From: Nemertoderma westbladi | Lineage: Eukaryota; Xenacoelomorpha; Nemertodermatida; Nemertodermatidae | NCBI GenBank assembly: GCA_032718475.1 | Contig: JAUCBJ010008367.1 | Span: 1 to 64,000, forward strand | Direction: 5' to 3' | DNA length: 64,000 nt | In this document: in pieces, positions 23,379-35,742 of the stretch | Numbering within the stretch: the stretch's first letter is position 1 | Layout: the number at the start of each line of letters is the position of its first letter | Notes under the pieces: generated by a model | What the model saw: the letters and a program-made list of their open reading frames with translations, nothing else | Told to the model about the DNA's origin: nothing | Database searches by the model: none | Position numbers and translations under genes: made by a program

Positions 23379-24715
23379 ACCCGCCATTTCGAGCGATTCC
23401 ACGTGTTTTTACAAAAAACACATCCCGCCACTCGATTCAGGGCACCTTGTTACCCTTATTTGATTGATTCTAGTCCAAAAAAATTTTCGCGCACCAACGC
23501 TTTTGCTGCTGCTCGTTATGCAATAGTTGCTGCTCGAACCGCTACCAAGTTCTTATCTGCCAAAACCGCTCAACTCTACAGGAACTATCGGTCTCCTCTT
23601 AGGTTTTTTACTATCTTTTTAAACTCAAATTTTAATAATTAAAATAATATTACAGTAGTTTAAAATTGAAGTAAACTGTGTGACCATTTGCCCCGACTGG
23701 GGTCGTATATATAATGTTATAATTATGTACATTAGGGCGGTGCGTTTTTTACTTTTTTTCGATTTCATTGTTCTACCGGTGCACAAAAGTTGCCAAATGG
23801 TAAAAAAATAAGGCATTGTATTGGTTGAATAATGGTTGAATAATGGTTGGCATAATGGTTGAAATTTTGTGCCATCGCGATGCACCACAATGAAATGTAT
23901 AACAATATAACACATTGATGAAAGATCAATGACTCAAAAAAGAACTTCCTGCATGCATCAAATGTCATCAAATGGGTCTAAACTTAGTTAGATACCAAAA
24001 TTTGAATTTTTGGAACAAGGGAAGTAGTGCCACAGGCACATGACCAGAACCTACTCTTTGGCGCAAGTGATGATTATTCTCAATTTTGGTGATGGACAAC
24101 TTTTAGTTCTCCTACGGCATTATTATTATGCTCATTAGAACCGCAATGGCCGATTTACTGGGGGTAGACACCATCAAAACAAGAATAGAGCGAATAGTTC
24201 TTGAGATATTACAGAAAATGTGAAGTACGGCACATGTCAACATTACTGCCTTGATGATTTATAGACAAATACACAAAAACGTTATTTCTAATTATCTTAA
24301 GGCATCAAAAATATACATATCACTGCAACAAATTGATTTAGTGTATACAGAGACCTTCAAAATTAAAGAGTAGTGATTAATTCACTAGAGTTTTTGTACA
24401 AAATGTGTGGAATGGGTCAACTCAATATCAAGTAGTAATTGGTGGACATAGTCTTGACATTTTGTAAAATAACTCAAGAACTAATGACTCTACTCTTATT
24501 CTTCACCCACTATTCCACACATCATTTCTGTGATGTGTCTATTCTTGATTCCTTGAGATAATTCAAAATATCATTTATAGTGTTTTTGTCCATATCACAT
24601 CATCGTATAATTTTTTTGATAGTGGGTTGTTATTAAAATTTTATCACATATAATCGCTTTAATTTAAATGAAAAAATACAGAAAATTCAATAGATTGTGA
24701 TTGAATTTTGAATCC
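23379..24715. other. Gene-free AT-rich stretch
   Basis: No gene, no recognised repeat and no RNA gene. A small GGTTGAATAATGGTTG duplication occurs near 23823-23850. Confidence 0.5.
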
Positions 24716-24821
24716 AAGATAGCTCCTTTTTAACGAATTCATTAAAAAGGCTCTATCTTAGAACTTCTATATGGATAGCTCCGTTTTAATAAATTCGTTA
24801 GAAAGGTGCTCGCGCTATCTT
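24716..24821. repeat. Short hairpin repeats
   Basis: 24716-24759 is a nearly perfect inverted repeat with arms AAGATAG.TCCTTTTTAA and its complement around a GAATTC centre. A diverged version lies at 24774-24821. A half copy (GATAGCACCTTTTTAAAGAATTCAT) is found at 26363-26388. Confidence 0.6.
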
Positions 24822-25417
24822 AGTTATCCCTCAATTCAATTCAATACAATTCAATTTTAATGTAGCTCTTCTAAAGGTCTAGATTACTGCATGAGATACA
24901 AATTTATATAGGAGTACTTACGACAATAGACATAATTAAACCAGTGTTATGGAATGGAGAGATCATTAGGTATGAAACTTACGGAAATATTAGTTGGGTA
25001 CGAGATATACAATTGAGGCGAATAATTGGATACACAACACACACACAGTTTATTATACACACACAATAAGACTTTATACATACTGTACAGTACACGCACA
25101 GATAAACAGCAATAGCTAGAGTTAAGCGAAGTACACCCAAATAGCATAGCTAGAGCGGGCACTACTACTTGGCTTAATTAGAAGAACAGTGGGCTGCAGA
25201 TCTATAGATAGAGTGATTGCACTTTTAGGTATTGTTATGGTTATGGCAGTTTCTAGATACTGTTAATTGCACTTATACTAAAGAAAAAAAAGCAAGTAAA
25301 AAATAGTTTCTGTGCTCACCGCCGACTCTAATGATGTGACATATACTTATTAGATTTAAAATAGACTAAACTCACTGACTAATAATATTGCTGCTGAATA
25401 GTAAAGAAATTGTGTAA
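24822..25417. other. Gene-free stretch
   Basis: A short CA-rich microsatellite lies near 25038-25068. No gene is supported. Confidence 0.5.
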
Positions 25418-26290
25418 GGTGTCATCCATAAATGACGTCACGCTGGACAGGGGGGGGGGGGGGGGGGTTGGTATTTCGTGACAATTTGTGACGAGGGGGA
25501 GGGGGGGTGTCCGCAATATCATGACGTCACATTATAAGTTTCCGATAAAATTACTTTATATATATTAAATACATAACGTGTGTACTTGTATGCTATTATA
25601 CGTGTCTACTATTAAACTATTACCTCTTCCAATGATAACCATTAAAATCTTACATTACGACCTCTACTGCCCTTCCATAATTTGTAAAATTAGAGAGCGT
25701 GTTTGTAAAGAATGTCATATTTACTTTGCATCGACAGTTTGACTAAAAATCTTACATCCCTTCATTGTAGCGGTAGTTCCAAAACCCGTTTTTATTATCA
25801 ATCCCCTGCGACTACTACTAGGATCGGCATGCTGCATTGCTGCTGCATTTTTAAGAATGCTGTACCGGCTTGTCAACAAAATTGCGCCGCCACAACTCCC
25901 TATCACCCATGCATGACATTTGCTAGATCATCCGCATCTTCAAGTCCAGTGTCCTTTAAAATGCGTCTCAAGAATGTCATGGGCTGACCATCATACTGCG
26001 AACACATACCCAGTAGCTGCTGTCCCACCAATGGCCATTATAAGCATGACAGACCACCTGTCGTGCCCATGGGAGCATGTCTGAAAAACTCGTATTACTG
26101 TAATTCAGTAATTTGTAATATTAGTTTATATCTATAGTTTATAGTTGACAAATTTATTCCAGATTTATTGTTCTAATAATATAAGAGTAATTATTTAATG
26201 GGGTAGCCATTTCGTGACGATTTGTGACGAAAGGGGGGGAGGGGGTCTAAAATGTCTATAAAAAACGTGACGTCATTTATGGATGGCCCC
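25418..26290. mobile_element. MITE with CCATCCATAAATGACGTCACG ends
   Basis: The left end GGTGTCATCCATAAATGACG and the right end (reverse complement GGGGCCATCCATAAATGACG) form terminal inverted repeats. Subterminal TTTCGTGACNATTTGTGACGA and G-rich tracts are also found at both ends. The bases TAA flank both sides (25415-25417 and 26291-26293) and may be a target duplication. No transposase is encoded. The middle holds a LINE 3' fragment. The superfamily is not determined. Confidence 0.7.
25811..25994 (-). mobile_element. LINE 3' end fragment inside the MITE
   Basis: About 184 bp matches the 3' end of the LINE at 20536-20715, including the ACTACTACTAGGATCGGCAT tail, with about 5-8% differences. 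It is a severely 5'-truncated insertion of the same family, in the same orientation. Confidence 0.9.
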
Positions 26291-26397
26291 TAATGGGAAA
26301 TATATCATCTGTAAAAAATATAATGTATTCAGGATTTTACTTTTCCCCTTATATATTTTCTGAGATAGCACCTTTTTAAAGAATTCATGGACCAGAC

Positions 26398-26780
26398 GAC
26401 CACTTGCGATTTACCCTCAGTTCACTGGGTTGAATAGTCGCCTTTATACACGGCCCATGAGGTGGTCGGAAGAGTCGAATTGGTCGGCAAAGTCGGCACC
26501 ACCTCTAGTCTACATATAAACTTTTGCCACTTTTAGCGAACCTCTATAGTCTACATATAAACTTTTGCCACTTTTAGCGACCCTCCATATAGTCTATTGT
26601 AGGCCTATGATGATATATGTAAGCCGACCACTTGCGACTCATTCTCAGTTCACTGGATCGAATAGTCGCCTTTATACATGACCCAAGAGTGGTTGGAACT
26701 TGGCCTAACCTAAATACTTCATATGTAAACTAGCCGACTTCTAGCGATCCTCCATACGTCACCTGTGGTCGGCTGTTCGG
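26398..26780. repeat. Diverged tandem repeats of about 228 bp
   Basis: The block GACCACTTGCGA...TCAGTTCACTGG.T.GAATAGTCGCCTTTATACA occurs at 26398 and at 26626. In between, a 42-bp unit with CTACATATAAACTTTTGCCA is duplicated (26507 and 26549), and a diverged version follows near 26715. No gene is seen. Confidence 0.7.
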
Positions 26781-27129
26781 CTTTCATATATAATAGGTAA
26801 CACACATACACTATAATTTAAATAGACATTAAATATATAATTAATAGTAAATAGAAATAACTGGGCAACTAATATATATAGTACGTAGTTATACCAATTA
26901 ACCAATCAAATGCTATACATGATAATGAGGGAAGGTAATAAGGCCAGTCGCATTGTTATTGGATTTATATAGCCGACCATTGCGTCGATTTTCCCCTTTA
27001 TTATTAATTAATCTGGACACCCCCCAGTCGGGGTAAATGGGAAAAACCTAAGTAATTATATATTAAATTGCACGGAATCTAAAATTTATAAATTATTAAA
27101 AATATTAATATATGGTCTAAAGTAATTAG
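26781..27129. other. Gene-free AT-rich stretch
   Basis: No feature recognised. It probably includes the 3' UTR of the LINE relic that ends at 27130. Confidence 0.4.
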
Positions 27130-28810
27130 TTATTGAGAGGATAAGGTGGATATTGTTGGGCATTTGTCGCAGACTAGGGCATGGTATCGGTTCTTTGCGG
27201 ATTGCAGACAGAAACGACATATACAGTCAATACATGGATCGTGGTAGGATTTATTTTCACACAGCTTGAAATGAAACCCGTGTGATGTGGTTCTTGTTGC
27301 TAGGTGACGGTGTCGTTGGCCGCTGCGTTTCCAGCTAGATGATTGGAACGCAGGGCCCAGCTGGTATTGTTCTGCATTGAAATTTGCATTGCGATCGTTT
27401 CTGGAAGTGTTCTACTGTTCTAGAATTGCTGGGTTAAATATGCCTGGGAATTTAAGAACAATGTCATTAGTTAAGGTTTCTTCGTTGATTAATTTCAAAG
27501 CGAGCGTGGAGGATGAGGAGATGTGTAGGCCGAGTAACCGTTTTATAAATGTAGATTTTATTTTGTCGATTTCCTTTAGTTGGGGCAGTGTAAGCAGGGG
27601 ACCAAACTCGGATATTGCGTACGTTGTCATTGGGAAAATCTTCATTTGAAATATTTTCATTCCGGTTTGTACAGAAACTAGATACAGGTTTTTAAGAGAG
27701 CCAATGGCGGAATATGCCTTTTCCTTTTTTGCTTTAATGTGCTTTGTGAACGTCAGAGTTGGTTGTAGGGTGAGTCCCAGATACTCGTAATGGTCACAGA
27801 TTGTTACAGATCGCCTTGTAAGAAACCGAGTATTTGTCGGATTGCATTTGATAGACGTAACCCATCATAGATTTGTATGAAATTTACTTTCAGTATTGAT
27901 TTGATGATGTTGTATAGTTTCCCTTTGACACCGAAATCGTGGTAGAGTTTATGGAAAAAAAATATTTCGGCTGGTGGAGTCGAAGGCCTTCCGAAAGTCT
28001 ACGAAAGCCACATAGACTCGTCCCTCAGAGTCAACTAGAGACGAGATTTCGGAAAGGAGGAGTTTAATTGCGTCAGTTGTAGATTTGCCCGGGGTAAACC
28101 CAAATTGTTCTAGTGGTAAACGATGTAAGAGTCTGAGTAGTAAACGCTTGTTTATAATGGAGGTAAATATCTTGAGAATGACGCTTAGAAGCGCTATGCC
28201 GCGGTAATTATCTGGATTGGTAATTTTACCCTTTCCTTTGTATAGAACCTTGATGAAACTGGACATCCAAACTTCTGGGATTGAGCCTAGATTGAGACAC
28301 GTGTTATAAAGTAGGACTAAGAGGTGAATAATAAACGGTAGTCCTTGTTTAAGGTGTTCGTAGTAAATACGATCGGGTCCGCTAGCTTTACGGTTAGCTG
28401 CGTGGTTAATAGTATTTTCTACTTCAGCGGCCGTGATTGGGGCATTATACCATTCATCACTGTTGGTTTCATAATTTGATGTTTCTGGGATGTCGGGAGT
28501 ATTTAACTGGTCATTTAAGTGACTTAAAAGATTCTCAAAATGAGTTTCAAGTTTATCCATTGGTATAGGTGCTACATTGTTTGGTTTGCCTTCTCTCAGC
28601 AAAGTCCATGGTGTAATTTCAGTTTGAGCTATACGTTCTAGAAGGCGATCTTCCTCATAAATTTCACGTTTGTATTTCAGCAGTTTTTTGTATTCACGGC
28701 GTGCTTCCCAGAAAATGTCTTTGTCAGTAGTAGAGAAATTCCTTTTTGAGAACAAATGCAGCATGTGTACTTTGCGGTCACGACATTCGTTGTTGAACCA
28801 TGGTTTTCCG
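27130..28810 (-). pseudogene. LINE relic of a second clade, catalytic core deleted
   Basis: The minus-strand reading starts at the truncation near 28810 with a GKPWFNNEC-type segment. It passes through reverse transcriptase blocks (NRKASGPDRI, NYRGIALLSVILKIF, EQFGFTPGKSTTDAI, FVDFRKAFD). A frameshift at the A8 run (27955-27962) follows, and the frame then reaches LQGDL near 27815. The sequence next jumps to a YEYLGLTL block, so the palm segment with the FADD catalytic pair is missing. The thumb region and a Cys-rich C-terminal tail follow, with the stop at about 27130. It is not closely similar to the LINE at 20540-23277. Confidence 0.85.
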
Positions 28811-28880
28811 TTTGATTTTCCCCTTTAGAGGATACAATTTTTCTCGCGTCGAAAGCCCCCCTATATGTCTTCTTGATGTT

Positions 28881-29360
28881 TCGGACCTTCGTATTGATTT
28901 TTCGGACCTCCGTCCCATTCGGACCTCCGTCCCATTCGGACCTCCGTCCTATTCGGACCTCCGTCCTATTCGGACCTCGTCCTACTCGGAGATCCATCGT
29001 ATTCGGACTTCTGTCCCATTTGGACCTCCATCCCATTCGCACCTCGTCCTATTCGGACCTCCGTCCCAATCGGACCTTTTCCTATTCGAACCTTCGTCTT
29101 CATTTTTCGGACCTCCGTCCCAATCGGACCTTTTCCTATTCGAACCTTCGTCTTCATTTTTCGGACCTCCATCCCATTCGGACCTCGTCCTATTCGGACC
29201 TCCGTCCTATTCGGACCTCCGTCCTATTCGGACCTCCTTCCTATTCGGACCTCCGTCCTATTCGGGCCTCCGTCCTATTCGGACCTCCGTCCCATTCGGA
29301 CCTCCGCCCCATTCGGGCCTCCGTCCCATTCGTACCTCGTCCCATTCGGACCTTCGTCCT
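28881..29360. repeat. 17-bp minisatellite with a higher-order block
   Basis: About 28 units of a 17-bp repeat (TTCGGACCTCCGTCCTA-like). Near 29055-29165 a 62-bp compound unit containing CCTTCGTCTTCATTTTTCGG is itself duplicated. The repeat abuts the truncated 5' end of the LINE relic. Frames through it (Pro/Ser/Arg-rich) are open only because 17 is not a multiple of 3 and the unit has no stop. I do not regard them as genes. Confidence 0.92.
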
Positions 29361-29616
29361 GGAACCGATAACAAAGGAATCATCCGAGCTGTTGCAGGTT
29401 GGATAGGCATATTTATTCAGCAGCTCATTATAGCATCTTATAATTCATTTGCTTTAAAGATTAATGTCTACGACATGCTATTTTCTCAATAAGAAATCCT
29501 ATAAATATTATATTATATTTTTGACAAAGAGTTGGATTATAGGCGAAAATTAAAATGGATTAATTATTTATGCGTGTATACCATATCGAACCTTTTACGT
29601 AGGTAAATTTACCGCA
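29361..29616. other. Gene-free gap; last five bases are the gypsy target site
   Basis: Nothing is recognised except CCGCA at 29612-29616, one side of the 5-bp target duplication of the gypsy element (the other is 35912-35916). Confidence 0.7.
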
Positions 29617-29767
29617 TGACGGATGTTGAGCTGGGGTCCATTAAATATAAGCGTGGTTATGCAAATCAGTATATTAGTCAGACAACAGTATATATGATCG
29701 AGCAAACATTAGGCCTAATCTAAACAGAAATTGGGTAGTCCAGTACATAAAACAGAAGTACTACACA
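29617..29767 (-). repeat. Ty3/gypsy 3' LTR
   Basis: The 151-bp LTR (TGACGGATG...CTACACA as read on the plus strand) differs from the partner at 35761-35911 at one visible position. It has TG/CA ends. Such small LTR divergence indicates a recent insertion. Confidence 0.95.
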
Positions 29768-31198
29768 TACTTATTCCCAAGGGTTGCCAGGCAACCAGTT
29801 ATACAACTAGAAAGCCAGCAAGCTGGCTGGAAGGAGCCCGGGGGAAAAATCCTAGCCAAGACTATTACAAAGAACTATGTCAGTCAGCAGTAAGTAAACT
29901 AAAATTGTCTAAACTGCAAGGCGTGAGGCTAGCTGACTTTGTGGCTCGCCCCACATAATAAAAAATGCAACTTAGCTACCACTAACAAAAATATAATATG
30001 AAGCAAATAATTTCATTACCAAGAACGTTTACAAGATATAAGATGCGATTACCGAATATTTATAAAAAATGCCCATGATGCACAACCAGATAAATAACAA
30101 CGAATAGAGCCAAATAACAAATTTAGTTTCCTTCTATAGGTATTACCCCGTCGTCAAGCGGAATATCTCTTCCCAGTGAATTCTATGTGAATATGTAATA
30201 TAGGTACTCCTTAGGCGGTAGGCCAGAGCGGGCTCCTTAAATACATGCAACTACTGTATTATAGTGTAGGTCAACTATAAAACATTTTGCAATCCACAGT
30301 GAGTATCGACTGCAATAGGACACAACACACTGCTTTGTGTAACTAAAATTCATTCTCCTGATCCACCCCCTAACATAGCAGAGTGAGTAACCTTATTGTA
30401 GATATACCCTTAGGAAGCACTGGGAGAGCAATCAGCTTATGGGGTAATACATTAGAAACCAACAGCTTATGTGTGAGTAAACATTGCCTTTCCTTATAGC
30501 CTACTAGTAAAACTTGGCAACCAACACGTTTTTCTATGACTGTGTATATACATTAGAAACCAACAGCTTATGTGTGAGTAAACATTGCCTTTCCTTATAG
30601 CCTACTAGTAAAACTTGGCAACCAACACGTTTTTCTATGACTGTGTATAACATATTAAGCCATATTTCATCATGAACACCAGCTGTTATTTTACCATTGC
30701 TTTTAATTTCGCGACAAAACAATGTCAAAAAACTAAATATATCGAATACCACACATAGAATCGATCTGAAATTTTGTAACGCGATTATGAACCTCAAAAG
30801 CAATGTACTTGCAAAATTTCATCAAAATCGCCAGGCAGGAAGTGCCTTAACCTAGATAATTATCAGTCAGTCAGTGTCAGTCAATGTAATGTATCCTGAA
30901 GATTCTTACAGTAAGTATCCCGCTGTCAAGCGGGCTCCTAATAATATAGTGACATGTGAAGAGATGTGTTACTCTGCAACCATGTAAACAAAGGAGTTTG
31001 CAAAATAAGTTTATAGGGGGTAATGGAATATAATTAAAAATACTATAATCAAATAGGTTGTTATTGAGAAAATTTTTTCATTTTGGGTGACTTGACTATT
31101 CGTTATTCTCCTGTTCTTTCAAGTTGCGGTGCAGTAAAAATAGTTATTTGAAACCTAATGGATAAAAGGTGGTGCGGCTTCCGGATTGTATCGCCGTG
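29768..31198 (-). other. Gypsy element 3' non-coding region with a 99-bp duplication
   Basis: This 1.4-kb stretch lies inside the gypsy element, between the pol stop and the 3' LTR. It has no coding frame of note. A 99-bp unit is repeated in tandem with almost no change (30452-30550 and 30551-30650). It is long for a gypsy 3' UTR and may include an older small insertion. Confidence 0.75.
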
Positions 31199-34100
31199 TT
31201 ACAGATCCGGAAAGCCATAGCGTTGGGGTGGTCGTATTTCACGTCCAGAACGGGTAGTTGGGTGTTCTGGTTGGCTCGTGCGGGGTGTTGCGGTCCGTTT
31301 GACGATATCGGACCAGGTCGGGGCCGACGCCATGGGTGGGGGTGTGGGTTCTGGGGTGACTACGCGGCTGGGTTCGGGGTTTGGTGGGGGTGCTTTGGGA
31401 GCATTCGGGGTGGGTATCGTGGGCCCACCTAACGAGGTAGTGCGTGGGCGGAGTAAGACTCGGTTTCTCCGGAGGACGCGGCCACTGTCCTGGCGAACCA
31501 TATAGTCATGGTTATCCAGCGCCTCCACTACTACCCCCTGTCCTGTCCAGCGCTTGGTGTCGGCGTCCTGGATGATAACGGGTGTCCCTATGGAAATGAC
31601 CCGGAGGGGGCGAGTGCGTTGGTCATAGGCCGCACGCAGGTTAGATTTGGTTTGTTCCGCGACCTCGTCGAGCTCCTGGAAGCACTTCCTCCATTTGGGG
31701 TCGAACGAACTGAAGTGGGCGGGCAGGGCCTCCCGTATATTGCACCCGTAGAGGAGTTCCGCTGGTGAGCGACCTCCATAACGCGAGGTGTTGCGGAACC
31801 CAAGGACGCCCTGGGCGATGCTGTCGACGTCATGGTTAGCACCCCGGACGATTCTCTTCATCGCCTTGACGGCAGATTCGGCATGGCCGTTAGTGCGAGG
31901 CAAGTGGGGCGACGATGGATTGAGGTGAACTCCCCAGTTTTTCAGGAAAGTCTTTACGGCCTCCGAGTTGAACTGGGGACCACCGTCTGGGTGGAATTCC
32001 AGAGGGACGGCAGTGGCCAGGAAGAGGAGTCGGAGGTTTGTAATGATGGCTGCGGACGTAGTGTCAGAGCCGAGGCGGGCTAAAGTGGGCCATCCAGTGT
32101 ACTCGTCGGTGGCCACCATGTAGTGGATGCCGTCGGCTACGAAGAGGTCAGCATGGATCCTCTGGAACGGGCGGGTGGCGTCCGGGGTTCGTTGGAGGGG
32201 TTCCGGTGCCTGGGATGGTAGGGAGGATTGACACGACTGGCATCGTTCGATAGCAACGGCGATGTCGTTAGATATGGTGGGCCACCAGACGGACCGACTA
32301 GCACGCTCCCGGGTTTTATTGAGCCCTTGGTGGGCGGCGTGTAGTAGACGAAGGGTGTTGTGGCGTAGTTCCTTCGGTATGTAAAGTTGTGGTCCACGAA
32401 GTATGATGCCATCGTGGACCATGAGTTCAGAGCGGTGCTGAAAGTATGGGCGTATATCGTCGTTCGTGATATTGTGGCGGGAGGTTGGCCAGCCATCCCG
32501 TATTGTGGCGAGGAGTGCCACATAAGTTGGGTCGCGATTCCCCATGGAACGGATCTCCTGTAGACGGGCGTCCCGGGCGTCGATTGTAAGGGTTGTCTGG
32601 GCAATGGCCGCGGAGACAATGAACTCCCGGTCACTGTCGTCGTCGCCAGTGAGTACGAGGTCATCCGGGGTAGGTTTGTGCCGGGGGGAGCGCGAGAAAG
32701 CGTCGGCGACGAGGTGCTTGGCGCCCTTTTGGTGGCGGGCAGTGAAGTTGAAACGCAAGAGGGCTGTTTTCAACTTCAGGAGCCGGTCATTGGACACTTG
32801 GTCTAAACGCCTGTCATTCAGGATGGGTATAAGGGGGCTACTGTCGGTAACCAGTTCGAAGTGGTTTAGACCATCCAGGAAGTAGCGGCACTTGTGTGCC
32901 GCCCAGGCTGCACCGAGGGCCTCCAGTTCGGCCATCCCAGACCAGTTTGCCTCGTGCTTGGCGAGGGTCCGAGAGCCGCACTGGATGGTAAGCCAGTGGT
33001 TTGAAGAGGGGTCCCATTGTCGTAGAAGGAAGCCGATACCATTGAGGCGCGAGGCATCAGTTAGGAGTTCGGTTCTTCTATCGGGATGAAAGCCCGAGAG
33101 GTAGGATGGGCTGGAGAGGGTGGCCCGGGTGGCCTCGAATGCGTCCTGGTGCTGTGGCAGCCAAACCCAGGCGGCGCGGTCCGTATTAAGGCTGCGGAGT
33201 GGCTCGACGAGTTTGGAGATTTCGGCCGTCGAATTTCCCAGCTGTTGGGCAAGGCCGAGGAAGGAGCGGAGGTCCCGGCGGTTGTTAGGGACCGGGAAGT
33301 GGCGGAGATCTTCAGTAAGGGTGGGGTCGATCCGATAGAGTCCGTGGCTGACGAGGTAGCCGCCGAAACGGACCTTGGGGAGGCAGTACTGAACTTTATC
33401 GGTGTTCAGCGATATGTTGGCAGTGTCGCACGCAGCTAGGACCTTGGCAACTGCCTCGGGGTGTTCCTCGGCGCTGTCTGTATATATAATGACGTCCTCC
33501 ACTATGCGCCCAATGTTGGGTATTCCGTGGAGGGCCCGGGCCATCCTGGCGTTAAATACGTCAGAACTGCCATGCCACCCCATCGGCATACGGCGGTATC
33601 GGAAGCGGCCGCGGGGGGTGGCGAACGTGGTGAGTCGGCGACTGGCGAGGTCTAGTCCCACCTGGTGAAATCCCTTTAGGCCGTCGAGGACAGTGAAATA
33701 GCGCGCTGACGTGGGGATTTTAGAGATGACGTGAAAGGGGGAGGGGGAGAAGTAACTCGGGCGGATGGTGGCTTTATTTAATTCCCGTAAGTCGACCGTT
33801 ATGCGGACTTTGGTGGGGTCACTTTTCTTCCGCGTAACGACCATCGGGCTAAGCCACTCGCCCGGGTTATTCTCATCACCGGCGGGCTCAAGGATGCCCA
33901 TTGCGATCTGGGCATCGAGTTCCCGATTGAACGCGGCCTCCAAGTTTATCGGAATAGCTCGGTTCGTGTACGATTGGTGTGGTTGGACACCTGGGATGAG
34001 CTTTATAGTAAGTTCCCCTCCAGTCATCACTCGGCACTGCCCTGATAGAGGACGAGGGAAGCGGCGATGGAGGGCTTCCCAGTCAGTCAGGGTGGATGAT

Positions 34101-35678
34101 GTTGGGGTATGCGGAGTATGGGGTAGGGTTTGTGGTGGGTAGATAGGGGTTGGTGGGTTAGCAGTTTTAGGCGGTGGTGGTTTGTGGGTGGCATTTGGTG
34201 GCAGTTGTGTGGTGGGCTTGGTTTGCTCGATCGAGTTCACTGTTGCGGATAAGTTGCCACCTCGGAGGATGGGACTCCGCAGGATTCCCAGGGTGAAGCA
34301 CACCCGTCGCGAGAGGAGGGGTTGTTGCAACCCATCCAGGACCCAGAGGTCGGTTGTACAGGCTGTGCCGAGGGCGGTGCACTGGAGGGTGGCATTGAAT
34401 ATCCCCTTAAAAGTCCAACCAGCGCGGCTCCCATTTGCGAGCCGAGGCGCCTGTGGAGTGTCGGATTCCCTGTGCCCCGACATTGGGTTGCCGTCGGGGT
34501 GGCGGAGGTTCTCGAATCGGCCCCCGAACGCTCGGTAGATTCGCCAAGGGATAGTCGTTACGTTGGCTCCGGAGTCCGGGAGGAATTGTAGCTCCGGGAT
34601 GCCACGGGTGGGGTCCTTGGTGACCTGGAAACCGATAGTCACAGTCTCCAGGGGTTCTAGTCTCTCGGTAGCGGAGACGGCCGGAACGGCGTCAAAGTTA
34701 AGGCCGTCCAATATGGTGGTCCATATTTGGGCATGGTAAGTGGACTCATTGGTGTGCCGGAGTTCGGCTGGTTCCTGGTCCGTGGAGTTTGTCTGTGGGT
34801 CTCGAGTGGCGCCCATTGGGCGGCTGCGGCACATACGGTCGTAGTGCCCAACCTGGTTGCAGTGCCGGCAGCGGGCTGTGGCACCCGGGCAACGTTTGCC
34901 GGACTGATGCGGTGGATAACCGCATTGGGGGCACTTGGAGCTGGCGATGGGGCGCGCCTTGGGCGACCCTTGGGGGCGCCGAGGTAAGGCTGCAATACGG
35001 TTGGCGGCGGCGGCAGCGAGGGGCTGTGGTGGGAGACCAAGTGACGCCGCGTCTTTCCTGGCTGACCAGACGGCTTGGGAGAGCCGGAGGGCGTCACTGA
35101 GGGAACAATCGTTGGGGAGTCGTAGAAGTTGTTCAGTAACTTCCTTGTCCCCGAATCCCGAAATGAACTGATCCAGGAGTCGGTCTTCTTGGTGGGCCTC
35201 CTTGGATGCAAGTGGGGTAAAAGCACATTTGGTGGCCAGGTCCCTAAGGGCGACGAGGAACGACTCGGGACTCTCCTCTGGGAGGCGGTGGCGTCGGGCC
35301 AGTTGTTGTCGGTGAACTCGTCGGTTGGTTCCCCCATCGATATGTTGTCCCAACCGGTCGATCACCACTTCGGGATTCGCGTTTTCCTCGGCAGTAAGGG
35401 CGAGCCCCTTGACTACGGCGTTTGTGGCGCGAGAGAAGGCCGTTGTAAGAGTCGCACGGTGGAGGTGTAACGTGGATCGTTTAAAGTCCTCGGTAATCGC
35501 ATCGACGGGGGGTCGTTGCCGGGTCGGATATATAGAGGTTGCGGAGTCCGGATGTGGCGAGAAAGGCGTTCCATTCGTCTTTCCAGAGCTCCCAAGTTGC
35601 CTTTTCCGATTCGATATCGAAGGTGGGCGGGGAGCTACGTAGCACGAATATATGTGGGTTGCGTGGATCTGTTGCCAT
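31199..35678 (-). CDS. Ty3/gypsy Gag-Pol polyprotein, one apparent frameshift
   Basis: The polyprotein copies and integrates the element. Residues are numbered in the long frame that opens at 35707. Zinc-binding Cys clusters include a canonical CX2CX4HX4C knuckle at 280-293. Then come the aspartic protease (DSG at 378-380), reverse transcriptase (about 600-780), RNase H (TDAS near 884), an HHCC zinc region near 1123-1159, and the integrase triad D1187, D1241, E1277. The likely start is the ATG at 35678, in a different frame, which gives a convincing Gag N-terminus for 60 codons. The frames meet at the G6 run 35507-35512 (C6 on the coding strand), so a 1-base indel or a +1 shift is needed. The usual YxDD box reads VED (736-738). 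The gene is GC-rich compared with everything around it. Confidence 0.9.
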
Positions 35679-35742
35679 ATCCGGATATCAGGGGATTGAA
35701 CAGTCAAACTGTGGTAGACCGTAGGTCCGGATTATCAGCGTG

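Noticed and set aside
24947-25162. Small frame with several Cys residues
   Set aside because: It is short, AT-rich and CA-microsatellite derived, with no supporting homologue in the window.
28800-29492. Open frames of 177-230 codons rich in Pro, Ser, Arg
   Set aside because: They run through the 17-bp minisatellite, which is stop-free in several frames. No domain, and both overlapping frames look alike.
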